Assembly (NCBI GenBank): GCA_001917125.1
Contig: MNTU01000041.1
Span: 1-59,011 of the forward strand
Direction of reading: 5' to 3'
Origin: Azospirillum sp. 47_25
GTDB lineage: Bacteria; Pseudomonadota; Alphaproteobacteria; RF32; CAG-239
DNA: 59,011 nucleotides
The notes beneath the pieces are model-generated. The model had not been told where the DNA came from. It was given only the letters and a program-made list of their open reading frames with translations, and did no database searches. Shown here piece after piece: positions 33,607 through 43,214 of the stretch. A program made the translations under genes and the position numbers. Each line of letters opens with the position of its first letter. Position 1 is the first letter of the stretch.

Positions 33607-34860
33607 TTAATTTTTCAGGTGCGTGAAACGGCAGCGTTTGGAAAGGAGTTCGTTTTGTTTGAAATTCTCCGTTCCCTTGGCAATCATTTCAATCACCCGG
33701 GTGTCATTGTCGTATTCGGTGTGAGCGGTAACGGGGTTAACCACACCGGCACCGAAAACCGAAATTTCCTCGGCAATGTTGATATTAACATTGGTAACCG
33801 ACGGACACATGCGGGAATCCATATAATTATCGACAAAGTCCTGGTTAATGCCATAACTCAGCAAGTCATTCGGGTCAGAAAAAGCGACAATGTTAACCTG
33901 TTTAAACACGCGGTTGCCGTAGTTTTTGCCTTTCGGGCGGCAATAAGAACGAATTTGTCCGGTGACCTGCGGCTTGGCTCCGGCAATTTGCAGCAGCGGC
34001 AGCTGGTTTGCCAGCATAAAGACTGTCATTTCTTTATTTTTCAGCTCTTCGATAATGGGGCGAACTTTCGGACTTTGAGCCATATCCGGGCGCGCTTCGA
34101 CGGCAGCGACGGTACTGACCATATCGGTCAGGCTGTCCATCAAAATCTTACTGCCCAAACTGTGGGTGATGAAGATAATGTTATCCCGGCTCAAATCTTT
34201 CATTTGGTTGAAGGAAGAAACCCGGCAAACCTGCTTTTCTTCCGGTTTCAACTGGCTCCAGGAACGGCTCAGCATCCAGCAGGTGGCCTGCTGGGTGGCT
34301 TTGAGGATATAATTGTTTTTATCGGTTACATAAATCTCGGGATCGGGGATTACATCATCGAGAAACTTTTTCAGCGTATGGTTGAACGCCGCCCGTTTAT
34401 GTTCATAAAGCCCGGAAGTGTCATAATCAAGGATGCGCTTTTGAACCGAGGTATTGACCGACCAGGTCAGCTCGTAAAAGATCAGATCTTTGGAAGCCTC
34501 TTCATTCTGCATGCGGGTGACACGGAGATTGCCGATAACCGTTTTGCGGTCATCCGGATCAATCAGCGTGATATCCTTATCGCGGCGGGAGAAGACATCA
34601 AGCCCCAGCTTGAGCGCCAGGTTTTCGCGAATCCGGGTAGCATAGCCGGGCGTGTGGGTTCCGACCCCGTGAACCATCATCACTTTGACAACCTGCTTGT
34701 TTTTGAACAAATCGTCAATTCCGGGCAGCGGGCTTCCCTGAATTTCGCACTGGCGGGTGTCTTCTTTTTTATCGTTGATAATCGCTTCGGCTACACCGCG
34801 CCCGAAAGAAGCACAGCCGGAAACCATGAACAACAGCGAGAGAATAAGTAGTTTGCGCAT
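33607..34860 (-). CDS. Lipoprotein with alpha/beta-hydrolase fold
   Basis: 417 residues beginning MRKLLILSLLFMVSGCAS, a lipobox with acylated cysteine near residue 16. VMMVHGVGTHTPGYA is an oxyanion-loop-like HGxG segment, and FITHSLGSK matches the nucleophile elbow in the form T-H-S-L-G, as in some lipases. A catalytic histidine may lie in the C-terminal part (TAHTEYDND). It is probably an envelope esterase or lipase; the substrate is unknown. An upstream in-frame TTG is possible, but the ATG is preferred. Divergent from dtd. Confidence 0.68.
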   Translation of the reverse strand: MRKLLILSLLFMVSGCASFGRGVAEAIINDKKEDTRQCEIQGSPLPGIDDLFKNKQVVKVMMVHGVGTHTPGYATRIRENLALKLGLDVFSRRDKDITLIDPDDRKTVIGNLRVTRMQNEEASKDLIFYELTWSVNTSVQKRILDYDTSGLYEHKRAAFNHTLKKFLDDVIPDPEIYVTDKNNYILKATQQATCWMLSRSWSQLKPEEKQVCRVSSFNQMKDLSRDNIIFITHSLGSKILMDSLTDMVSTVAAVEARPDMAQSPKVRPIIEELKNKEMTVFMLANQLPLLQIAGAKPQVTGQIRSYCRPKGKNYGNRVFKQVNIVAFSDPNDLLSYGINQDFVDNYMDSRMCPSVTNVNINIAEEISVFGAGVVNPVTAHTEYDNDTRVIEMIAKGTENFKQNELLSKRCRFTHLKN

Positions 34861-34967
34861 AACCAATAGTCCGTTATAAAATTTATAAAAACGGAGTGAT
34901 TTTAATTTATCTTAAAGATTATTTCAATAAAATAGCCGCATTGGTAATAAACTGGTATGTATAAGTC

Positions 34968-35405
34968 ATGAAAGTATTGGTTCAAAGGGTTAAAAGGGCT
35001 TCGGTGGAAGCGGAACAAAAAATTGCCGGAGAAATCGGACAAGGACTGCTGTTGTTTGTCGGCGTTCAAAAAGGCGACACGGCGGTTCAAGCCGAATATC
35101 TGGCCAAGAAGGCGGCGAATCTGCGTATTTTTGAAGACGGCGCCGGTAAAATGAATTTGTCCGTCGGCGATATAAACGGCAGTTTTCTGGTTATTTCCCA
35201 ATTCACTCTGGCCGGAGACACCAGCCGCGGCAACCGTCCCGGCTTTGAAACGGCAGCCCGTCCCGAAGAAGCCCGGCCGCTATACGAACATTTTGTCAGC
35301 TGCCTGAAAAAACTCGGGCATCGGGTCGAAACCGGCATTTTTCAGGCTGAGATGCAGGTAACTCTGATTAATGACGGACCTTGCACATTTATTTTAGAGA
35401 AATAG
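34968..35405 (+). CDS. dtd: D-aminoacyl-tRNA deacylase
   Basis: 145 residues, a homodimeric proofreading enzyme that removes D-amino acids from t[17 protein letters not shown] at the start, SQFTLAGDT (the family SQFTL motif) and the C-terminal NDGPCTF (cross-subunit Gly-Pro motif) are all present. The length is exactly typical. The ribosome binding site is weak. The stop codon is TAG, evidence that TAG is used as a stop in this genome. Confidence 0.95.
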   Translation: MKVLVQRVKRASVEAEQKIAGEIGQGLLLFVGVQKGDTAVQAEYLAKKAANLRIFEDGAGKMNLSVGDINGSFLVISQFTLAGDTSRGNRPGFETAARPEEARPLYEHFVSCLKKLGHRVETGIFQAEMQVTLINDGPCTFILEK

Positions 35406-35445
35406 TGTGTTATAATAAAAAAAGAAATTTACGGAGAGCAGAATC

Positions 35446-36261
35446 ATGAGTGACGGACAGAATCAGGAAATATCACCGGCAACCGCGCAGGTCGGTCCGC
35501 TGCCGGCAACCGATTTCCCGACCATATACCGCCTGCTGGTTAAGCTTGACTATCGCCAACAAGACGAAATTCAGGATTTGGAACGGCAACTGTATCTGCT
35601 GTTGAAAGAAAATCCGGAAAATATCAACGGGCTGATTATTCTGATGCAGGAACAAATCATGCGCGGCGAACACCAGAAAGCCAAATCGCTGGCCTATAAA
35701 ATCTGGGACCTGGGCGGAGAAATGTCGCCGGCGCTGGAAGCTTTGTTTATCAGCAATCTGATAAACCTCGGCTTGACCGACATGGCCGGCATTTTGCTGA
35801 AGCCGAAATTTGACGCCCTGAATACTTATATTAAAATTTTTTATCCGCAGCTGTTAAAATATGCCATTGCAACGGGCAACCTGAACTATATTGAACGAAT
35901 TGCCGTACTGGACAGCAATTTCGAAACCAAAAAAGCCCTGCAGGACTTTGTCAACATGTTTAAATATATGGATGCGGCCGATCACTTCAAAGCCTTGCAG
36001 CAATCCTTACTGGCAATCATCAAAGACGTGCTTCTCAGCTATGACCATCAGATTTATACCGACCGGGGATTTACCGACGTTGTCATTACCGTCTATACCG
36101 GCGAAGAAGCCGGAGACCTGCCGGCTCTGAACAATAAGCTTGAAATGCAGATTACCGCCTATTGCGCCGCCAAAGGACTGCCCCGCTTCAACAACCTGAG
36201 CTATGCGGTGCGCCCGATTAAAGAGCACCCTTCTTTGCTGTCGATGTCGACACCGGCGTAA
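35446..36261 (+). CDS. TPR-like helical protein of unknown function
   Basis: A 271-residue soluble protein. After a disordered N-terminus (to about 22), helix pairs with TPR-like spacing follow: LERQLYLLLKENPENINGLI, QKAKSLAYKIWDLGGEMSPA, ALEALFISNLINLGLTDMA. The last third contains a YTDRGFTDVVITVYTG segment. It has no cysteine clusters or catalytic motif. It follows dtd by 40 bases after ACGGAGAG. Its last 44 bases overlap the end of the convergent gene on the other strand. Confidence 0.65.
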   Translation: MSDGQNQEISPATAQVGPLPATDFPTIYRLLVKLDYRQQDEIQDLERQLYLLLKENPENINGLIILMQEQIMRGEHQKAKSLAYKIWDLGGEMSPALEALFISNLINLGLTDMAGILLKPKFDALNTYIKIFYPQLLKYAIATGNLNYIERIAVLDSNFETKKALQDFVNMFKYMDAADHFKALQQSLLAIIKDVLLSYDHQIYTDRGFTDVVITVYTGEEAGDLPALNNKLEMQITAYCAAKGLPRFNNLSYAVRPIKEHPSLLSMSTPA

Positions 36262-37348
36262 TGACTGCCGGCAGGCCGGCGTCATTATTTTTGCGGCGCT
36301 GGGCAATTTCCAATTCGGTGATAATTTTATCCGCGGCTTTTTCAAACAGCTGTTTCATCAGTTTGGCGGCCACTTTCTGCTCATTCTCCGAACTGCTGAA
36401 CAGAACAAAACGGTTCTGGTGTTCGGTTTCCGTTTCGCCGCTGTCGGTATTCCGGCTTTCAACGGCAATCACCATCTGCATCCGGTTGGTGTCTTTGTTA
36501 ATCGGGTCCACCTTGGCGCGGAGAACTTTTGAACCGATGACATAATCGGCCAATTCAATCTTGTCGGTTACATAAAAGTAGTCGCTTTTCACAAACATTT
36601 CCCGCAGAATTTCCGCATATTTGGCAGAAGTCGTCTTATTAAAAAACTCGGTCGGCGTAATATAAATCAGCCCTTTGCTGGCGGCCTTGGCCTGCAGATA
36701 GTCCTCTTTTTCCTGTTCGGCAGACGGGGTTTGGCTCTCAGAGACCGGGGGCGGAGGAATGCTTTCATCCGGCGTATAGAGAGGTTCCTTTTCCGCCAAA
36801 TCGGTTTTCGCAGGCTGTTCCGGCTTTGCCTCTGCTTCCGGCTGCGGACCGTTTTCCGTTTCGGCCAGGTCGGACGGAGCCAAGCCTCCGTTTTCCGCCG
36901 TCACGTTGTCTTCTTCGCCGTTTTTCTGTCTGTCCAGCGCCTCGTCAATGGCGGCAAAAATATTCTTGCCGGAAATATAGCCGGTGACTTCGACGCAAAT
37001 TTCTTCCGGGGTTTGTTTGGTGGTGCGAATGGCCATGTCTTCAATATTATTATCAACCAGGTTATAGACCATCACGTTAAAGTCATGTTCATTCAGCTCG
37101 ACTTTGGCATTACGCAAATCAGGCAGGCTGCTGACGGCAAGATAGCTGGCTTTATCGGTGACACGGACTCTGACCGTCGAACGGGCTTCGCCGGGTTTGA
37201 CCTTTTCACAGTCCGTACCGTAAACGGAAGTGACGTCCTTATCCAGAGATGCCGTATCAAGACTGACGTCATCTTTTCCGGCGGCAAAAGCCACCGGCGC
37301 CAAGCTCAGCAGAAAAAGCAGACAAACAGCCGAACGCAATGTTACCAC
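36218..37348 (-). CDS. Exported protein with LpoB-like C-terminal domain
   Basis: 376 residues: signal peptide (VTLRSAVCLLFLLSLAPVAFA), an N-terminal domain with one DCEKV cysteine and EEICVEVTGYI, a long Pro/Glu-rich linker (about 150-215), and a C-terminal alpha/beta domain (about 225-350). The last contains KSDYFYVTDKIELADYVIG and NRMQMVIAVESRNTDSGE, resembling LpoB-type (TolB/CsgG-like fold) domains. The start is GTG at 37348 within the end of the upstream gene (7-base overlap), so the two are coupled. A periplasmic role near peptidoglycan synthesis is inference. The 3' end overlaps the convergent TPR-like gene by 44 bases. Confidence 0.6.
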   Translation of the reverse strand: MVTLRSAVCLLFLLSLAPVAFAAGKDDVSLDTASLDKDVTSVYGTDCEKVKPGEARSTVRVRVTDKASYLAVSSLPDLRNAKVELNEHDFNVMVYNLVDNNIEDMAIRTTKQTPEEICVEVTGYISGKNIFAAIDEALDRQKNGEEDNVTAENGGLAPSDLAETENGPQPEAEAKPEQPAKTDLAEKEPLYTPDESIPPPPVSESQTPSAEQEKEDYLQAKAASKGLIYITPTEFFNKTTSAKYAEILREMFVKSDYFYVTDKIELADYVIGSKVLRAKVDPINKDTNRMQMVIAVESRNTDSGETETEHQNRFVLFSSSENEQKVAAKLMKQLFEKAADKIITELEIAQRRKNNDAGLPAVITPVSTSTAKKGAL

Positions 37349-37863
37349 CAGCTTTTATCGTCGTTCTGAACCTGTTTAATCATCTGTGCCCATTCGCCGA
37401 TTTTGGCATTTTGATTAGTGTACAGAGACAGATGATAAGAAATGGCGGGCACCTCTTTGTCTTTAAGCGGAATCGGGCTGACACTGACTTCCAGATAATA
37501 CTGCGCCTCATTCAGATTATTAACCAGAGTGAAAGTTCCCGATCCTTCAATGATGTCTTTGGTTTCGCGGCGGGCAAGATAAAAACCGTCCGGCAGGTTC
37601 TCATCGGTTTTCTTAATCTGCATCAGGTAAAGCGTGGGGCGGGGATTCTGCTCGTAAACCTCGGCCGTTTCATCCAGCATCCGATTGGTTGCGCGGGCGG
37701 CGACCAGAGCATAGACATCCGGCGAAATCGTATCGTCTATCGCCGGGGTTTCGGCGTATGGCGTTTCGACGACAAACTGTTCCTGCTCTTCCATTGCCTT
37801 ATGGCTGTAAGCGGTGCAGGCGGCCAGCAAAACATAGGCCGAAGCGGTCAGAATTTTTTTCAT
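37342..37863 (-). CDS. LpoB-like lipoprotein
   Basis: 173 residues with lipobox AYVLLAAC (cysteine 16). The mature domain has VAARATNRMLDE, SGTFTLVNNLNEAQYYLEVSV and ISYHLSLYTNQNAKIGEWA. These parallel the penicillin-binding-protein activator LpoB: an 'SGKFTLV', an 'AQYVL', and a final strand ending in a tryptophan. It heads a two-gene unit with the 376-residue protein, which has a similar domain. It may activate a PBP or anchor envelope machinery; the similarity is by eye and moderate. Confidence 0.6.
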   Translation of the reverse strand: MKKILTASAYVLLAACTAYSHKAMEEQEQFVVETPYAETPAIDDTISPDVYALVAARATNRMLDETAEVYEQNPRPTLYLMQIKKTDENLPDGFYLARRETKDIIEGSGTFTLVNNLNEAQYYLEVSVSPIPLKDKEVPAISYHLSLYTNQNAKIGEWAQMIKQVQNDDKSWW

Positions 37864-38022
37864 TGCCCAATCCTTTTATTAATAAATGATTAAGACCAAT
37901 ATAAATGGTTTTACGGAAATCTCATTATCTTTTTTCAGTTATTCACTATTTGATGTGGTTGCTTTTTTTGAGAATCTCTGTATGATACGCTCTGATAACG
38001 TTAACTTAACCCCGGAACAACC

Positions 38023-38460
38023 ATGGTCATTACCGCAAGCGTTCTTCTTATCGGGCTGCTGCTTCTCATTCGCCCGCTGCAAAAAAACAGTTTTTATCTG
38101 CTGCATTGCGGCATTGTCATTCTGGCGGCCTATTATATTGAAACGCATTATTTCAGAGTAACGCCTTTTGCTCCCAAAACACTGCTTCTGTTTTTGGTTT
38201 ATCAGTTTATATCCATCAATCTGGTTACCTTTCTGGCTTACTGGGTTGACAAGAGGGCTGCCGTTCGCGGCGCCTGGAGAATTCCCGAGCGCAATCTGCA
38301 TGCCCTGGAAATGCTCGGCGGCTGGAGCGGCGCACTGGCCGGGCAGAAAATTCTGCACCATAAGAACAAGAAAAAGAGTTACCGCGCCGAATTTGCGTTC
38401 GTATTAATCATGCAGCTGGGTTTCATTGCCGTTGCGCTGCACTTTCTGGGACTTTTATAA
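38023..38460 (+). CDS. DUF1294 membrane protein
   Basis: 145 residues with four hydrophobic helices. The DUF1294 signature is clear: FLAYWVDKRAAVRGAWRIPE, then LEMLGGWSGALAGQKILHHKN. Function is unknown for the family. It precedes the msbA-like gene by 51 bases on the same strand and may share its transcript. Confidence 0.8.
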   Translation: MVITASVLLIGLLLLIRPLQKNSFYLLHCGIVILAAYYIETHYFRVTPFAPKTLLLFLVYQFISINLVTFLAYWVDKRAAVRGAWRIPERNLHALEMLGGWSGALAGQKILHHKNKKKSYRAEFAFVLIMQLGFIAVALHFLGLL

Positions 38461-38511
38461 CCGCGGCCGGCGGCAATATTCAAACCGGCTCAGACAACTA
38501 TAGGAAAAACA

Positions 38512-40299
38512 ATGATTGAAGACAAAATCCAAATAGACGAAGAGATTAAAAAACTGCCTTTTATCGAACATTACAAAAAAATGTGGCCGTTCGTCAAACC
38601 GTATATGTTCCGGGCTATTCTCGCCATTTTAATCTGCATTCCCATCGGCGCGCTGGATTCAGTGGTCGCTCTTTCGCTCAAACCTTATATGGATATTGTT
38701 CTGGTTGACAAGACGGAAAGCTCGCCGGCTTATATTCCGCTGCTGATTGTCGCTTTCACCTCGGTGCAGGGGTTTCTCAACTATGCGGCAACTTACCTGA
38801 ATACCTGGGTCGGCACCAAAATCAACCAGGATTTGAAACGCGCCTTATATAAAAAACTGCTGCATCTGGAAACTTCTTATTATGACCAGCATAATTCCGG
38901 TTTCGTCATTCAGCGCTTCAACACCGACTGCGACATTGCCTGTTCCGGTCTGCTGGAAAACCTGAAAGTGTTTGTTTCCCGCTTTTTCTCCTCAATATCG
39001 CTCATCTGCGTATTGATTTACAATTCCTGGCAGCTGGCCATTATCGCCGTTTTGATTTTGGGCTGTGCGCTGATGCCGCTGGCTTCTGTCCGCAGAAGAA
39101 TCAAACGTGTGGTTATGGGCAGCGTGGTTGAAGGTGCCAAAGTGGTTTCCAATTACAACGAAACTTATTCCGGCAACAAAACGATTGCTTCTTACAATCT
39201 GCAAAACAAAATTTACAACACCTTTGACAGCACGCTGCACAATCTGTTCAAGCTGACGATCAAAATGGTGCAGAAAACCGCCTGGATGACACCGGCGCTG
39301 CATATTATCGTTTCCATCGGCATCGGCGCCGTTATCGGTTACGGCAGCTATCTGATTGTCAACGGCGACATTACCAGCGGCAACTTCGTTTCTTTCATCA
39401 CCGCACTGATTTTGCTTTATACCCCGATTAAAAGCATCGGCAAAAACTACAACGCGATGCAGGTTTCCTTTCTGGCAATCGAACGCGTGGTTGAAATTCT
39501 GGAAACCGAGCCGACCATTTTTGACAAACCGAATGCAGTCACATTAAAAGGCGTCAAAAAAAGAATTAATTTCAACCATGTTTATTTTGAATATAAGGAA
39601 GGCGTGCCGGTTCTGAAGGACATTAATCTGGAAGTCAAGGCCGGAACGACGGTGGCACTGGTGGGGAATTCCGGCGGCGGCAAAACCACCATCGTCAACC
39701 TGATTCCGCGGTTTTATGACGTTAAAAGCGGCAGCATCACCATTGACAAGACAGACATTCGCGACATCAGTCTGGAAAGCCTGCGCGACAATATCGCCGT
39801 TGTTTTTCAGGACAACTTTCTGTTTGCCGGAACCATTCGCGACAATATTCTGCTGGGCAAAGAGGACGCTACCGAGGAAGAAATCGCCACTGCCGTCAAG
39901 ATGGCCTGTCTGGATGAGTTTATCAATGAACTGGAAAACGGGCTGGACACCAAAATCGGCGAGCGCGGCTCTCTGCTTTCCGGCGGACAGCGGCAGCGTC
40001 TGGCCATAGCCCGTGCCTTTATCAAAAACGCGCCGGTGGTTATTCTCGACGAAGCGACCTCGGCTCTGGACAATAAGGCAGAAGCCGTGGTTCAGCGCGC
40101 AATCGACAATCTGATGCAGGACCGCACGGTATTTGTTATCGCTCATCGTCTGTCCACGGTGCAAAACGCCGATAAAATCGTGGTCATCAATGACGGCGAA
40201 ATTATCGAAACCGGAACACATGAAGAACTGCTGCAGGAAGAAAACGGCGCCTATAAAGCTTTATACAATGCACAGTTCAAGGCAAAGAAAGCCGCTTAA
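38512..40299 (+). CDS. msbA: Lipid A exporter-type ABC transporter (MsbA-like)
   Basis: 595 residues: a six-helix exporter membrane domain (about 30-330) followed by an ABC ATPase. Walker A is GNSGGGKTT, the signature LSGGQRQRL, and Walker B VILDEATSALDN; the switch histidine is in IAHRLSTV. The layout and length match MsbA half-transporters, which flip lipid A-core across the inner membrane as homodimers. The third Walker A position is unusual (GGGK rather than GSGK). AGGAAA precedes the ATG. A second exporter of similar size lies at 43215, so which one is the true lipid A flippase cannot be proved from sequence. Confidence 0.82.
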   Translation: MIEDKIQIDEEIKKLPFIEHYKKMWPFVKPYMFRAILAILICIPIGALDSVVALSLKPYMDIVLVDKTESSPAYIPLLIVAFTSVQGFLNYAATYLNTWVGTKINQDLKRALYKKLLHLETSYYDQHNSGFVIQRFNTDCDIACSGLLENLKVFVSRFFSSISLICVLIYNSWQLAIIAVLILGCALMPLASVRRRIKRVVMGSVVEGAKVVSNYNETYSGNKTIASYNLQNKIYNTFDSTLHNLFKLTIKMVQKTAWMTPALHIIVSIGIGAVIGYGSYLIVNGDITSGNFVSFITALILLYTPIKSIGKNYNAMQVSFLAIERVVEILETEPTIFDKPNAVTLKGVKKRINFNHVYFEYKEGVPVLKDINLEVKAGTTVALVGNSGGGKTTIVNLIPRFYDVKSGSITIDKTDIRDISLESLRDNIAVVFQDNFLFAGTIRDNILLGKEDATEEEIATAVKMACLDEFINELENGLDTKIGERGSLLSGGQRQRLAIARAFIKNAPVVILDEATSALDNKAEAVVQRAIDNLMQDRTVFVIAHRLSTVQNADKIVVINDGEIIETGTHEELLQEENGAYKALYNAQFKAKKAA

Positions 40300-40301
40300 A
40301 C

Positions 40302-40327
40302 AAAAAGCTCCGCAAGGAGCTTTTTTT
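40302..40327. terminator. Bidirectional intrinsic terminator
   Basis: Stem AAAAAGCTCC with GGAGCTTTTT and loop GCAA, between the convergent msbA-like and spmA/spmB-like genes. Confidence 0.88.
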
Positions 40328-40346
40328 ATGATTGACGGAATCAAAA

Positions 40347-41573
40347 TTAATAGAACAGATAAGCCAGACCGACGGCGGCAACGGCACCGACAGCGTCGGC
40401 CAGCAATGCGCAGGGAAGCGCCGCCCCGACCTTGGTTATTTTAACCGCACCGAAATAAACCGCCAACACATAAAAAGTGGTTTCGCTGGACCCTTGAATC
40501 ACACAGGAGACGAAAGCGGGAAAACTGTCGGCGCCGTAGGCCTGCATGGTTTCAATCATCATTGCCCGCGCTCCGCTGCCGGAAAGCGGTTTCATTATTG
40601 CGGTCGGCAGTGCCGGAACGAAAGCGGTATCCATTCCCAGAGCGGCAAAAAGCTTTTCAAAGCCCCAAACAATATAGTCGAGGCAGCCGGAAGTGCGGAA
40701 AACGGCAATAGCCACCAGCATGGCAACCAGATAAGGAATAATGCGCACGGCAATTTCAAACCCTTCTTTGGCTCCGGCAATAAAAAGTTCATAAACGTTG
40801 AGACGACGGATTAACCCGGCGGTTATAAAACCGATTATAACGGCAAAAAGGACAAAGTTTCCACCGGCGGCTGATGCGGTCAGCCGTTCTTCGGGCGGCA
40901 AAGAGCTGAAATACCAGGCCAGCCCCAGAATGAAAAGGGCAAAACCGCTTAAATAAGCAAGGACGACCCGGTTAAAAATATTAAGTTTCTGAACCCAGGC
41001 AACAGCCAGAAAGCCGGCCAGCGTTGACAAAGAGGTCGCAAACAAAATAGGCATAAAAACGGCGGAGGGATTAGTCGAACCGAGCTCGGCACGATACATA
41101 AGAATCGTTATCGGAATCAGGGTTACCGCGGAAGCATTGATGACCATGAACAAAACCTGTGCCGGCGAAGCCCTGTCTTTGTGCGGGTTCAGGCTTTGCA
41201 ACTGCTCCATTGCCTTGAGCCCCATCGGGGTAGCGGCATTATCAAGCCCCAGCACGTTGGCGGCCATATTCATAACGATTGATCCCAAAGCGGGGCTGTC
41301 AGACGGAACACCGGGAAGAATTCGCCGAAACAACGGCGCCAGCGCTTTGGCCAGCAAGTCGGTAACTCCGGCCCGCTCGGCAATTTTAAGCAACCCGAGC
41401 CACAGGCAAAGCATTCCGGTCAGATTCAGGCAAATTTGGAAAGCACTTTTGGCCGAAGCAAACGTGCTGTTAACCAGTTCAGTCCAGATTGCCGCATTGT
41501 CCAATCCCAGGCTCTGATAAAGAGCGGCGGCGAAAGCGGCCAGAAAAAATCCCGACCATATAAAGTTAAGCAT
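40347..41573 (-). CDS. SpmA-SpmB fusion (nucleoside-recognition 'Gate' domain protein)
   Basis: 408 residues, polytopic membrane protein. The first half matches spore maturation protein A (LGSIVMNMAANVLGLDNAATPMG). The second half matches SpmB (GAKEGFEIAVRIIPYLVAMLVAI, SGARAMMIETM, SCVIQGSSETTFYVLAVYFG). Such fusions are found in many non-spore-forming Gram-negatives; the function there is unknown, with transport of a small solute often suspected. It is monocistronic and convergent with the msbA-like gene. Confidence 0.85.
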   Translation of the reverse strand: MLNFIWSGFFLAAFAAALYQSLGLDNAAIWTELVNSTFASAKSAFQICLNLTGMLCLWLGLLKIAERAGVTDLLAKALAPLFRRILPGVPSDSPALGSIVMNMAANVLGLDNAATPMGLKAMEQLQSLNPHKDRASPAQVLFMVINASAVTLIPITILMYRAELGSTNPSAVFMPILFATSLSTLAGFLAVAWVQKLNIFNRVVLAYLSGFALFILGLAWYFSSLPPEERLTASAAGGNFVLFAVIIGFITAGLIRRLNVYELFIAGAKEGFEIAVRIIPYLVAMLVAIAVFRTSGCLDYIVWGFEKLFAALGMDTAFVPALPTAIMKPLSGSGARAMMIETMQAYGADSFPAFVSCVIQGSSETTFYVLAVYFGAVKITKVGAALPCALLADAVGAVAAVGLAYLFY

Positions 41574-41690
41574 TCGTTGTCCTCCCTGCCCCTACTCTAA
41601 AACGCAAAGGTGAAAATATTGCTAACCGTTTAATAATATTTAAGATTTTTGCTCCTAAGATAAAGGCAAAAGAACTTAAGGAGAAAAGAG

Positions 41691-42257
41691 ATGTCCGCCA
41701 TTTTTTGGATTATATCCGGAATTATTCTGATAACGCTTTATTTTTTATATGCCGGAGTGATTATGAAAAAGAATAAAGTGAAAGAGGCATCGGCGGGAAT
41801 CGACGTCCAGCTGAAAAAACGCTACGACCTGATTCCGAACCTCCTGAACATGGCTGCCAAATTTATGGCACACGAAAGCAAGCTGATGGAAGAAATCACC
41901 AAACTGCGCATGGCCGCCATGGCAAATTCGTTCAAGGATAATCCGCAGGAAAAAATAAAAAACGAAAAACTGCTTGAAAGCAAATTGAAGGAATTTAACC
42001 TCTCGGTTGAAAACTACCCCGATTTGAAGTCAAACCAAACGATGATGACCGCCATGCAGTCAATGAATGAAGTTGAAGAACATATTGCCGCGGCACGGCG
42101 TTTTTACAACGCGGCGGTCAATGACTTGACCAATGCCTGCGAAATATTTCCGAGCAGTCTGATTGCCTCGATGCTGGGCATTAGAGCCGACATGCCGTAT
42201 TTTGAAGCGGAAGAAACGGCCAAAGCTCCGGTTAACAGCGGCGACTACTTTAAATAA
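41691..42257 (+). CDS. lemA: LemA family protein
   Basis: 188 residues: one N-terminal membrane helix (3-24), then the LemA helical bundle with VKEASAGIDVQLKKRYDLIPNLL, the family hallmark, and RRFYNAAVNDLTNACEIFPSSLIA. AAGGAGAAAAGAG precedes the ATG. The gene runs directly into the DUF3137 gene (TAATG), the usual partner of LemA. Function in the envelope is not known. Confidence 0.93.
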   Translation: MSAIFWIISGIILITLYFLYAGVIMKKNKVKEASAGIDVQLKKRYDLIPNLLNMAAKFMAHESKLMEEITKLRMAAMANSFKDNPQEKIKNEKLLESKLKEFNLSVENYPDLKSNQTMMTAMQSMNEVEEHIAAARRFYNAAVNDLTNACEIFPSSLIASMLGIRADMPYFEAEETAKAPVNSGDYFK

Positions 42258-43213
42258 TGCAAGATTTAAAAGCAAAATTCGACGACTATTACAATCACCA
42301 TTTACTGGGTAAGTTTATGGAGATGGAAGCCGAGCGGCACAAACAGATGGATGTTTTCATCAAAAGGCTGCTGCTGACCGGCATTTTCATTCCGCTGTTG
42401 ATTTTGCTTTTCTGGTCAAGTTTCTGGGGCGATTATATCGCCGGCAGCCGGAATCTGACGGAACTGACAGTTTATGTTCTGGCGGGCTATGTTTTTATTT
42501 CGCTGTTTTACTGCCGGTCACCGATTGTTTCTTTCAAAATTGACGTCAAAGAAGAAGTTATGGCCAAGTTTGCCGCTTTCTGGGGCGATTTTATTTATGC
42601 CTACGGCCGCTCCCTGCCGGATACCACACTTGAAAACTCCCGCATTTTTCCGCTGTATGATTCCAAGGAAGGCGACGACTTTTTCTGCGGCAATTATCAT
42701 CAGGTGCAAGCCATTATTTCCGAGGAACAGCTTTATAAAAAAGTACGGACAAAGAACGGTTCACATAACGTTACCGTGTTTCAGGGAATTGTTATTTTGT
42801 TGGAAATGAATAAAAAATTTGAGGGAAAAACCGTTGTGCTGAAAGACAGCGGCTGGCTTAATTTATTCAAAAAAATCGGGCGGCCGGAACGGGTTAAGCT
42901 GGAAGACGTCAGCTTTGAACGCCAGTTTGAAGTTTTTTCCGACAACCAAATTGAGGCGCGCTATTTGCTGACCACCGCTTTTATGGAACGAATGTCTGAA
43001 GTTAAAAAGGCCTTTCAGGGCAAAAATATCCAGTTCAGTTTTTTTAATAACAAATTGTTGATTGCAATTGAGACCAACCATAATATGTTTGAGGTTTCTT
43101 CACTTTTCCGGCGGGCAACCAACCGCAAGATGATTGACCGCGCGTTTGAGCAATTTGCTTCGGTTACCGAGATTATTGACATTCTCCGGCTCAACAGCAA
43201 GACCGGCCTGTGA
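42257..43213 (+). CDS. DUF3137 membrane protein, LemA partner
   Basis: 318 residues with two helices (about 35-52, 68-85), then a cytoplasmic domain with FPLYDSKEGDDFFCGNYH and FKGKTVVLKD-like and FEVFSDNQIEARYLLT segments typical of DUF3137. Its start overlaps the lemA stop by one base. The pair LemA-DUF3137 is widespread and uncharacterised. The gene ends two bases from the convergent ABC exporter. Confidence 0.85.
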   Translation: MQDLKAKFDDYYNHHLLGKFMEMEAERHKQMDVFIKRLLLTGIFIPLLILLFWSSFWGDYIAGSRNLTELTVYVLAGYVFISLFYCRSPIVSFKIDVKEEVMAKFAAFWGDFIYAYGRSLPDTTLENSRIFPLYDSKEGDDFFCGNYHQVQAIISEEQLYKKVRTKNGSHNVTVFQGIVILLEMNKKFEGKTVVLKDSGWLNLFKKIGRPERVKLEDVSFERQFEVFSDNQIEARYLLTTAFMERMSEVKKAFQGKNIQFSFFNNKLLIAIETNHNMFEVSSLFRRATNRKMIDRAFEQFASVTEIIDILRLNSKTGL

Positions 43214-43214
43214 T

